Below are positions 8,763 through 15,742 of a stretch of 64,000 nt of DNA, one piece after another. The DNA is from Mesorhizobium sp. (GTDB lineage: Bacteria > Pseudomonadota > Alphaproteobacteria > Rhizobiales > Rhizobiaceae): positions 154,083 through 218,082 of the forward strand of contig NZ_JAEULZ010000006.1 of NCBI RefSeq assembly GCF_016793485.1, given 5' to 3'. The notes below the pieces were generated by a model. It worked only from the letters and a program-made list of their open reading frames with translations, was not told where the DNA came from and did no database searches. Numbering within the stretch: the stretch's first letter is position 1; every line of letters starts with the position of its first letter. Made by a program: the position numbers and the translations under genes.

Positions 8763-9842
8763 ATGCCGAGCGTCGCGATCAAGAACCTGTCGCTGAATTT
8801 CGGCGCCGTCCCGGTGCTGAAGGATCTCGATCTCGACATCAAGGAAGGCGAGTTCCTCGTCCTGCTCGGCCCGTCCGGCTGCGGCAAGTCCACGCTGCTC
8901 AACTGCATCGCCGGCCTGCTCGACGTCTCCGACGGCCAGATCTTCATCAAGGGCAAGAACGTCACCTGGGAAGAACCCAAGGACCGCGGCATCGGCATGG
9001 TGTTCCAGTCCTATGCGCTCTATCCGCAGATGTCGGTGAAGGGAAATCTCTCCTTCGGCCTGAAGAACGCGGGCGTGCCGAAGGACGAGATCGAGCGGCG
9101 CATCGCCCGCACGGCGGAAATCCTGCAGATCGAGCCGCTGCTTGACCGCAAGCCCTCGCAGCTTTCCGGCGGCCAGCGCCAGCGCGTCGCCATCGGTCGG
9201 GCGCTCGTCCGCGACGTCGATGTCTTCCTCTTCGACGAGCCGCTGTCCAATCTCGACGCCAAACTACGCTCTGAACTGCGTGTCGAGATCAAGCGGCTGC
9301 ACCAGAAGCTCGCCAACACCATGATCTACGTTACGCACGACCAGATCGAGGCGATGACGCTCGCCGACCGCATCGCCGTGATGCGTGGTGGCCTCATCCA
9401 GCAGCTCGACCGGCCGCAGGAAATCTACAAGCGCCCGGTCAACCGTTATGTTGCCGGCTTCATAGGTTCTCCCGGCATGAATTTCCTCGACGGCGAGATC
9501 GTCACTCGGGATGGCGAGCCCCGCTTCCTCGCGAACGGTATCGACATCCCGCTCGCCCGCTACACATTCCAGAATCTTCGTCAGGGGCCTGCCGTCTTAG
9601 GCATCCGGCCAGAGCATGTGATGATCAATTCCGGCGAGGACTGGCCCTTCTCCGCCAGCCTGCCGGTCGAGATTGTCGACCCCATGGGTTCGGATACGCT
9701 TGTCTGGAGCAAGCTCGGCAGCCAGGCGCTGACGATACGTGTTTCGTCCGAACGCTCCCCGGGTGTCGGCGATACCATCGCCATCGGATTCGACCCGATG
9801 AACGCGTCCCTGTTCGACGCGGCTTCGGGTGACCGACTCTAG
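8763..9842 (+). CDS. Sugar ABC transporter ATPase, MalK/UgpC-like
   Basis: A 359-residue ATPase. Walker A is GPSGCGKST (residues 36-44), the Q-loop FQSYALYPQ, the signature LSGGQRQRVAIGRALV, Walker B VFLFDEPLSNLDA, and the switch His lies in YVTHDQIEAMT. The C-terminal third is a TOBE/OB-fold regulatory domain (VLGIRPEHVMI) as in MalK. The ATG at 8763 follows the permease stop by 11 bases and has only a weak ribosome binding site, consistent with coupling. Confidence 0.92.
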   Translation: MPSVAIKNLSLNFGAVPVLKDLDLDIKEGEFLVLLGPSGCGKSTLLNCIAGLLDVSDGQIFIKGKNVTWEEPKDRGIGMVFQSYALYPQMSVKGNLSFGLKNAGVPKDEIERRIARTAEILQIEPLLDRKPSQLSGGQRQRVAIGRALVRDVDVFLFDEPLSNLDAKLRSELRVEIKRLHQKLANTMIYVTHDQIEAMTLADRIAVMRGGLIQQLDRPQEIYKRPVNRYVAGFIGSPGMNFLDGEIVTRDGEPRFLANGIDIPLARYTFQNLRQGPAVLGIRPEHVMINSGEDWPFSASLPVEIVDPMGSDTLVWSKLGSQALTIRVSSERSPGVGDTIAIGFDPMNASLFDAASGDRL

Positions 9843-9883
9843 AATTGCCGGGTAATCCCAAGGCCCGGATGTCAGAAAGGAAA

Positions 9884-10639
9884 ATGCCCGTGAACTGGTC
9901 CATGCAACTCTACAGCGCCCGCAACTTCCAGCCCTGGAACAAGGTGCTGAAGATCCTCGGCGACGCCGGCTACAAGGAGGTCGAGGGTTATGGCGGCGTC
10001 TATGACGATCTGGCCGGCATAAAGGCTGAGCTCGACAAGAACGGCCTCACCATGCCGACCGGCCATTTCTCCATCGACATGCTGGAGACGGATTTCGACG
10101 GCGCGCGCAAGATCGCCGATGCGCTCGGCATCCGCACGATGATCTGTCCCTATCTCAATGCCGAGGCGAGGCCTGAGGCGACCGCCGCCGGCTGGCGCGG
10201 TTTCGGCGAGCGGCTGGCGAAGGTCGGCGCGCGCGCAAAGAAGGATGGCTACGGTTTCGGCTGGCACAACCACGACTTCGAGTTCAAGGCGCTCGACGAC
10301 GGTTCGGTCCCGCAGGAGCATGTCCTCGCCGCTGCGCCCGAAATCGGCTGGGAGATGGACGTGGCCTGGGTGGTGCGCGGCGGCGCGGACCCGCTGCCCT
10401 GGATTGATCGTCACGGCAGCCGCATCGTCGCCGTCCACGTCAAGGACATCGCGAAGGCAGGCCAGGGGCTTGACGAGGATGGCTGGTCGGATGTCGGCCA
10501 CGGCACCATCGACTGGGCTTCGCTCCTGAAAACGCTGCGCGCGAAAACTTCCGCGAAGCACTACGTCATGGAGCAGGACAATCCGAACGACTTCGAGCGC
10601 TTCGCCCGCCGTTCGATCGCGTCCGTCAAATCCTACTAA
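9884..10639 (+). CDS. Sugar phosphate isomerase/epimerase (TIM barrel, AP endonuclease 2-like)
   Basis: A 251-residue xylose-isomerase-like TIM barrel. I chose ATG 9884 because AGAAAGGAAA directly precedes it; ATG 9869 is an alternative. Metal-binding motifs are visible: GYGFGWHNHDFEFK, the Glu of GWEMDVAWV, and VHVKDIAKAG. Proteins of this type isomerise or epimerise sugars or inositols, often beside Gfo/Idh/MocA oxidoreductases as here, where they may process a 3-keto sugar or inositol-like substrate imported by the upstream transporter. The exact substrate cannot be read from the sequence. Confidence 0.85.
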   Translation: MPVNWSMQLYSARNFQPWNKVLKILGDAGYKEVEGYGGVYDDLAGIKAELDKNGLTMPTGHFSIDMLETDFDGARKIADALGIRTMICPYLNAEARPEATAAGWRGFGERLAKVGARAKKDGYGFGWHNHDFEFKALDDGSVPQEHVLAAAPEIGWEMDVAWVVRGGADPLPWIDRHGSRIVAVHVKDIAKAGQGLDEDGWSDVGHGTIDWASLLKTLRAKTSAKHYVMEQDNPNDFERFARRSIASVKSY

Positions 10640-10664
10640 TCGCCATTTTCAGGAGCTAACGGAT

Positions 10665-11801
10665 ATGGCACGCAAGCTTGGTGTCGGCATCGTCGGATGC
10701 GGCAACATCTCCACCACCTATTTCAAGTTCGCACCTCTTTTTAGAGGCATCGAGGTCATGGCCTGCGCCGACATCAACCCGGCGGCGGCAAAGGCGAGAG
10801 CGAAGGAATACGGCGTTCGCGCCGAAAGCGTCGATGAACTGTTCGCCGACGAAGAGGTCGACATCGTCGTCAACCTGACGATCCCGGCCGTGCACTACGA
10901 CGTGTCGCGGCAGGCGCTCGACGCTGGCAAACACGTCTATTCGGAAAAGCCCTTCGTGCTGTCGGTCGCGGAAGGCCTCGACCTGAAAAAGCGTGCAGCG
11001 AAGAAGGGCGTCCGCATCGGTTCCGCTCCGGACACCTTCCTTGGCGGCGCTCACCAGCTCGTCCGCCACCTGATCGACGAGGGCAAGCTCGGCCCGATTA
11101 CCGGCGGCACATGCCACGTCATGAGCAGGGGCATGGAGCACTGGCATCCCAACCCGGACTTTTTCTTCCAGCCCGGCGCGGGCCCGATCCTAGATCTCGG
11201 CCCGTACTACATAACCAACCTCATCCAGCTCATCGGCCCGGTGAAAAGCGTGGCCGCGCTGACTTCGATCCCGCGCAAGCAGCGCGTCATCGCCAACGGC
11301 CCGCGCAACGGCGAGAAGGTTCCGGTCGACACCCCGACAACCATCCACGCGCTTCTTCATTTCGAAAACGGGGCGATTGTAACACTCGGTACGAGTTGGG
11401 ATGTGTGGGATCATGGTCACGCGCCGATGGAGCTCTACGGCGAGGCCGGGACGGTCTACATACCCGATCCCAACTTCTTCGGCGGCGAGGTGCGTTACAC
11501 GCAAGGGGCCAAGGAGGCGAAGAAGATGCCGGCCTGGAAGCATCCCTTCGGCGTGCGCAACCAGAAGCACTCCGTTGGCATGATGGCCAACTACCGCACC
11601 GCCGGCCTGTCCGATATGGCGCTCGCCATCCAGTCGGGCGCTCCGCACCGCTGCTCGCTTGAACTTGCGCTCCACACGGTCGAGGTCATGACCGCGATCT
11701 TGAAATCCGGCGAGACCGGCAAGTTCGTCCCGATGCGCACAACCTGCGAGCGTCCCGCCGCGCTCGGCCCTAAAGAAGCGCGCGCGCTGCTCGCGAAGTA
11801 G
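10665..11801 (+). CDS. Gfo/Idh/MocA family NAD(P)-dependent oxidoreductase
   Basis: A 378-residue dehydrogenase with an N-terminal Rossmann fold (GVGIVGCGNISTTYFKF, residues 5-21) and the family EKP motif in HVYSEKPFVLSVAEG, where the Lys is catalytic. The C-terminal alpha/beta domain is GFO_IDH_MocA C type. It would oxidise a hydroxyl of a cyclic polyol or sugar. As last gene of the operon, 25 bases after the isomerase, it should act on the imported substrate. A 10-bp stem follows at 11812-11842. Confidence 0.88.
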   Translation: MARKLGVGIVGCGNISTTYFKFAPLFRGIEVMACADINPAAAKARAKEYGVRAESVDELFADEEVDIVVNLTIPAVHYDVSRQALDAGKHVYSEKPFVLSVAEGLDLKKRAAKKGVRIGSAPDTFLGGAHQLVRHLIDEGKLGPITGGTCHVMSRGMEHWHPNPDFFFQPGAGPILDLGPYYITNLIQLIGPVKSVAALTSIPRKQRVIANGPRNGEKVPVDTPTTIHALLHFENGAIVTLGTSWDVWDHGHAPMELYGEAGTVYIPDPNFFGGEVRYTQGAKEAKKMPAWKHPFGVRNQKHSVGMMANYRTAGLSDMALAIQSGAPHRCSLELALHTVEVMTAILKSGETGKFVPMRTTCERPAALGPKEARALLAK

Positions 11802-11811
11802 CGGACGATTG

Positions 11812-11842
11812 GCGGTAAGGGCGCTTCGACGTCCCTTACCGC
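11812..11842. terminator. Bidirectional hairpin between convergent genes
   Basis: GCGGTAAGGG (11812-11821) is the perfect complement of CCCTTACCGC (11833-11842), with an 11-nt loop. It lies between the oxidoreductase stop and the stop of the convergent DUF3307 gene, which it overlaps. No T-tract on either side, so termination is likely but not certain. Confidence 0.55.
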
Positions 11843-12213
11843 ACCCAGCCCGTCACATAGATGACGATGGCCAGATAGGTCAGGCCGTGCAGGAACTGGT
11901 CAAATCCGATCGCGTTCCAGAAGCGCGCACCGACGCGCCAGTCGAGGCGCTTTACCGTCTGCTCCTTGCCCCAGTCGATGTGGTAGTGGACGATGAACTC
12001 GACCACCAGCACGGTCACGATGACCGAAAGCGGCGGCCTGACCGCCAGCAGCGCGACCAGCGTACCGGCCACGTGTATCCCAGAATGAACCAGCCCGCCG
12101 CGCGCGCCGTAAATGCCCTTCTGGCCGATCTGCCAGGGAGTCTGCAGCACGAAATCGCACACGAAGTGCTTCAGCAGCAGAAGGGCGAAAAGAATTATTG
12201 CGGCAGTCGTCAT
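11836..12213 (-). CDS. DUF3307 membrane protein
   Basis: A 125-residue protein with about four transmembrane helices. The ATG at 12213 (MTTAAIILFALLLLKHFVCD) is preferred over an upstream frame start since it opens straight into the first helix. Conserved DUF3307 features are visible: HFVCDFVLQTPWQ, LVHSGIHVAGT and VEFIVHYHIDWGKEQTVKR, with several conserved His and Asp residues in or near the membrane. Function unknown. It stands alone, convergent with the sugar operon. Confidence 0.75.
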   Translation of the reverse strand: MTTAAIILFALLLLKHFVCDFVLQTPWQIGQKGIYGARGGLVHSGIHVAGTLVALLAVRPPLSVIVTVLVVEFIVHYHIDWGKEQTVKRLDWRVGARFWNAIGFDQFLHGLTYLAIVIYVTGWVR

Positions 12214-12352
12214 TCCGGTCCCGGTCGTTCCTGTGGCCGATAGTCTCCGGCCCTCCCGCGCCATTACAGCACGGCTGACGTTAATCAGCTAATACTAAGA
12301 GATGGATTGAGGCATTGCGCAGGATCAAACGAGGCACCATTTTCCGGCTGAG

Positions 12353-14242
12353 ATGAGTTCCAGTGAAAATTTTGCCGCGAGGCTGGCGTTTCGTAGCTCC
12401 ACCGCCGACCAGCCGCCGCTCGGCCAGCAGCTTGCGACGCTGCGTCACCTAAAACGCTTTTTCGCGCAGGTCTGGCGGACGAGTCCACAGCTTACGGTAG
12501 CAAGCATCGCGCTTAGGTTGCTGTCCGCCATCCAGCCGCTGCTTCTGCTTTATGTCGGCAAGCTGATCATCGACGAGGTGGTGCTGCAGACGGGCCAACC
12601 CGGGCCCGGCCCGGCCTTTTCGGATTGGATCGCCAGCGGCCGGCTCACGCTCGTGGGCGAGCTTCTGCTGCTGGAGTTCGCACTCGTCGTTGCGGGCGAC
12701 CTGCTGTCGCGCGCCGTCTCGCTGGTCGATGGCATCCTCTCCGAACTGCACTCCAACACGGTCAGCATGGAGCTGATGCGCCATGCCGCGGACCTCGACC
12801 TCAGGCATTTCGAATCCAGCGAATATCAGGACCGCCTCGAACGCGCCCGCCGCCAGGCCGCCGGCCGCAACACGCTGCTGGCGCAGATATTCGGGCAGGG
12901 GCAGTCGATGGTCACGATCGTTACGTTGGCTGCCGGCCTCTTCTTCTATGCGCCGTGGCTGATCCTGCTGCTCTTCGTCTCGCTCATCCCTGCTGTCCTC
13001 AGCGAGGTGAAGTTCAACACCCGCTCCTACCTGCTCAACCGCCTGCGCTCGCCCGAGCGGCGCGAACTGGAATATCTGCGCTATATCGGTGCGAGCGCCG
13101 AGACGGCCAAGGAGATCAAGCTTTTCGGCCTCGGCTCCTTTCTCGTCGGTCGTTTCAAGCGGCTTGCCGACACCATCATGCGCGACAACCGGCGGCTGGC
13201 GACGCAGCGCGCCATCTGGGGCGGCCTGTTCGCGGCGCTGTCCACCGTCGCCTACTACGGCGCTTACGCCTACATCGTCTGGCGCACGATCGACGGCCAG
13301 TTCACGCTCGGCGACCTGGCTTTTCTCTCGGGCTCCTTCCTGCGGCTGAACGGCCTCTTTAGCCAGCTTCTCATCGGCGTTCCCCAGATCGCCGGCCAGT
13401 CGCTCTATCTCGACGACCTGTTTTCCTTCTTCGACATAAGGCCGACGATTGCGCTGTCGCCGAACCCCAAACCTTTCCCGCTGCCGATCCGCGAGGGCAT
13501 CGTCTTCGAGAATGTCGGCTTCCGTTATCCCGATACCGAGCGTTGGGCGGTACGCGGCCTGAGCTTCGAGATGAAGGCCGGCGAGGCTGTCGCGCTGGTC
13601 GGCGAGAACGGCGCAGGCAAGACTACCATCGTCAAGCTGCTCACCCGCCTGTACGACCCGGACGAGGGACGCATCCTGATCGACGGCGTCGACCTGCGCG
13701 ACTTCGACATCGAGGATCTGCGCACCCATATTGGCGTTATCTTCCAGGATTTCATCCGCTATTCCTTTACCGCTGCCGAGAACATCGGCGTCGGCCGCAT
13801 CGAGGCAGGGCCAGACCGGCCGCGCATCGAGTCGTCCGCCGAGCAGAGCCTGGCCGCCCCCGTCATAGAGAGGCTGCCGCTCGGCTACGACCAGCCGCTC
13901 GGAAAACTCTTCGCCAACGGCCGCGATCTCTCTGGAGGTGAGTGGCAGAAGGTGGCGATCGCCCGCGCCTATATGCGCGATGCCGAACTCATCATACTCG
14001 ACGAGCCGACCGCCGCGCTCGACGCAAAGGCCGAAGCCGAAGTTTTCGAGCGCTTCAAGCGGCTGGCGAAGGGCAAGACGGCCGTGCTGATCTCGCACCG
14101 TTTCTCGACCGTGCGCATGGCCGACCGTATTCTCGTGCTCTCGGGCGGCGCGATCATAGAGGCCGGTTCGCACGAGGACCTCATCGCGCGGCGCGGCGTC
14201 TATGCGGAACTGTTCGAATTGCAGGCGGCTGGCTACCGCTGA
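12353..14242 (+). CDS. ABC exporter, fused membrane and ATPase domains
   Basis: A 629-residue half-transporter working as a dimer. Six transmembrane helices occupy roughly residues 45-330 and the nucleotide-binding domain follows: Walker A GENGAGKTT, Q-loop FQDFIRYSF, signature LSGGEWQKVAIARAYM, Walker B LIILDEPTAALDA and switch LISHRFSTVRMADR. The signature LSGGEWQK, with Trp, recurs in a subgroup of bacterial lipid or peptide exporters. Substrate unknown. There is only a weak ribosome binding site before ATG 12353. The GFA gene follows after 23 bases. Confidence 0.87.
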   Translation: MSSSENFAARLAFRSSTADQPPLGQQLATLRHLKRFFAQVWRTSPQLTVASIALRLLSAIQPLLLLYVGKLIIDEVVLQTGQPGPGPAFSDWIASGRLTLVGELLLLEFALVVAGDLLSRAVSLVDGILSELHSNTVSMELMRHAADLDLRHFESSEYQDRLERARRQAAGRNTLLAQIFGQGQSMVTIVTLAAGLFFYAPWLILLLFVSLIPAVLSEVKFNTRSYLLNRLRSPERRELEYLRYIGASAETAKEIKLFGLGSFLVGRFKRLADTIMRDNRRLATQRAIWGGLFAALSTVAYYGAYAYIVWRTIDGQFTLGDLAFLSGSFLRLNGLFSQLLIGVPQIAGQSLYLDDLFSFFDIRPTIALSPNPKPFPLPIREGIVFENVGFRYPDTERWAVRGLSFEMKAGEAVALVGENGAGKTTIVKLLTRLYDPDEGRILIDGVDLRDFDIEDLRTHIGVIFQDFIRYSFTAAENIGVGRIEAGPDRPRIESSAEQSLAAPVIERLPLGYDQPLGKLFANGRDLSGGEWQKVAIARAYMRDAELIILDEPTAALDAKAEAEVFERFKRLAKGKTAVLISHRFSTVRMADRILVLSGGAIIEAGSHEDLIARRGVYAELFELQAAGYR

Positions 14243-14265
14243 CGCCTGCGCAGGGAGGATGTGGC

Positions 14266-14658
14266 ATGGAGACATTCACTGGCGGTTGCCTGTGCGGCAA
14301 TGTCCGGATCGAAGCCTCCGGACGGCCTTGTCGGGTTGGCATCTGCCACTGCCTCGATTGCCGCAAGCATCACGGCGCGCTCTTCCACGCCTCCGCGATC
14401 TTCCCGCAGGATGCAGTGACGATCAAAGGAGAGACGGGTGCCTATAAGGGTCGACATTTCTGCCTAGGCTGCGGTTCATCCGTCTTCTCGCGCAGCGCCG
14501 AAGAGGTCGAGGTCAACCTCGGCTCGCTCGACGCTCCAAACCGGTTACAGCCGACCTATGAACTCTGGACCGTCAGGCGAGAATCCTGGTTGCCGCCGTT
14601 CCCCCTGAAGCGCCATTACGAGCGCGACCGTGACGAGACAAGCCGCTACGAGGATTAG
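14266..14658 (+). CDS. GFA family (Mss4-like zinc) protein
   Basis: A 130-residue protein; AGGGAGGA precedes the ATG at 14266. Zinc-binding Cys motifs are clear: GGCLCGNVR near the start, ICHCLDCRKHHGA and FCLGCGSSVFSRS. The family is named after glutathione-dependent formaldehyde-activating enzyme Gfa. Most members have unproven activity, but the presence here of C1-producing methylamine pathways makes formaldehyde handling conceivable. Confidence 0.85.
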   Translation: METFTGGCLCGNVRIEASGRPCRVGICHCLDCRKHHGALFHASAIFPQDAVTIKGETGAYKGRHFCLGCGSSVFSRSAEEVEVNLGSLDAPNRLQPTYELWTVRRESWLPPFPLKRHYERDRDETSRYED

Positions 14659-14673
14659 CCGCGTTCGAGTCGC

Positions 14674-14988
14674 TCAGGAGACGAGTTTAAGGCCGACGAT
14701 CCCGGCTACGATCAGGCTGATGCAGGCGAGCCGCGCAGCCGTGGCCGGCTCGCCGAGCAGATAGACTCCGAGGATCGCCGTGCCCACCGCGCCTATGCCT
14801 GTCCAGACGGCGTAGGCCGTGCCGACCGGCAGGGTCTTCAAGGCGACGCCGAGTAGGCCGATGCTGGCCAGAAAAGCGGCAGCCGTCCAGATGGTCGGGA
14901 CGAGCTTCGTGAAACCTTCGGTGTATTTCAGGCCGATTGCCCAGCCGATCTCGAACAGACCGGCGATGAAAAGATAGACCCAGCTCAT
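14674..14988 (-). CDS. sugE: Guanidinium exporter Gdx/SugE, SMR family
   Basis: A 104-residue small multidrug resistance protein with four helices. The essential membrane Glu is at residue 13 ([15 protein letters not shown]), and the Gdx-type context EIGWA.GLKY is present, unlike EmrE. SMR proteins of the Gdx subtype exchange guanidinium for protons as antiparallel dimers. AGAGGAG lies upstream of ATG 14988, and two hairpins with ACGR loops at 15010-15057 form a guanidine-II riboswitch, which supports guanidinium as the substrate. Confidence 0.92.
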   Translation of the reverse strand: MSWVYLFIAGLFEIGWAIGLKYTEGFTKLVPTIWTAAAFLASIGLLGVALKTLPVGTAYAVWTGIGAVGTAILGVYLLGEPATAARLACISLIVAGIVGLKLVS

Positions 14989-15009
14989 GGAAGAAGACTC
15001 CTCTGTGCG

Positions 15010-15057
15010 GAAGGGTCGTCCCTTCGTTGATGGGCAAAACGCCCGAGGCCGTCCTCG
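15010..15057 (-). promoter_or_regulatory. Guanidine-II (mini-ykkC) riboswitch upstream of sugE
   Basis: On the minus strand two hairpins occur in tandem: CGAGG-ACGG-CCTCG (15057-15044) and GAAGGG-ACGA-CCCTTC (15025-15010), joined by an 18-nt linker. Two stems with ACGR tetraloops are the defining architecture of the guanidine-II class. The second hairpin lies a few bases before the AGAGGAG ribosome binding site of sugE, so ligand-dependent control of translation is likely. The structure is seen directly; the assignment rests on the known motif and its usual partner gene. Confidence 0.9.
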
Positions 15058-15103
15058 AACGCTTCTCTACGCTATCCGCGCACTCAGGGGAAGGACCGCC
15101 CGG

Positions 15104-15742
15104 TCAAGCCTGCCATGCCCCCGGCGCATCGATCGCCACGCCGTACTCCGCGCCGGAATCGAGCAGCGTATGCCAGAGGCTTTCGGCGAAGGTCGCGAAA
15201 ACAAGCAGATGGAAGACAGCCTCGCCATCGCGATCCGTGCTGCGCCAGAGATTGACCGAGGTGTGATCGATCGAAGTCGCCGCCGCTGCCCATTGCGGGA
15301 AGACCGCCGGATGCAGGTCGAGCGAACAGACTTTCGCAAGCAGGTCGCGGGAACGCGCGCCGGAAATACGCAGCAGTGAACGGCCGTCGGATTGCTCGGA
15401 CAAGGAAGCCATTCCGGCAAAGGCGAGACGCGCGCGCTCAAGACCATCGCCGCGCGGCGACAGCACGAGGAACTGGTCGGGGCCCGACCAGACCAGAAGC
15501 GCACCCTGCGCCACGACAGCATGCGGCTTCGCCGGCGCCGATGCTCCATACGCTTCCTTGCAGGCCTGGTCGGTCGCGCTCCACTGGCCGCGCCGCGCCA
15601 TCACCTGCACAAGTTCGAAGCCCGTCTGCTCGGCCATCGTCAGGCCGGCATCGTGCTCTTTCGCGCCTTGACGACCCGCCGCATAGATGCGCGACAGGGG
15701 CGTCGTCTCGGCCCAGGACAGTTCAACCGACAGTTCAACCAC
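15104..15742 (-). CDS. mgdD: N-methylglutamate dehydrogenase subunit D (SoxG-like)
   Basis: A 212-residue homologue of the gamma subunit of heterotetrameric sarcosine oxidase, a truncated GcvT-like fold (MARRGQWSATDQACKEAYG, GRSLLRISGARSRDLLAKVC, SVNLWRSTDRDGEAVFHLLV). It starts with GTG at 15742, overlapping the end of mgdC by eight bases, behind GGAGGGAGGACG. Since it follows mgsABC-gmaS, the complex is assigned to N-methylglutamate oxidation rather than sarcosine oxidation. It closes the operon. Confidence 0.85.
   Translation of the reverse strand: MVELSVELSWAETTPLSRIYAAGRQGAKEHDAGLTMAEQTGFELVQVMARRGQWSATDQACKEAYGASAPAKPHAVVAQGALLVWSGPDQFLVLSPRGDGLERARLAFAGMASLSEQSDGRSLLRISGARSRDLLAKVCSLDLHPAVFPQWAAAATSIDHTSVNLWRSTDRDGEAVFHLLVFATFAESLWHTLLDSGAEYGVAIDAPGAWQA

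Noticed and set aside
12449-14275. 608-codon minus-strand frame opposite the ABC exporter
   Set aside because: Shadow frame; the plus strand carries all ATPase motifs in order.
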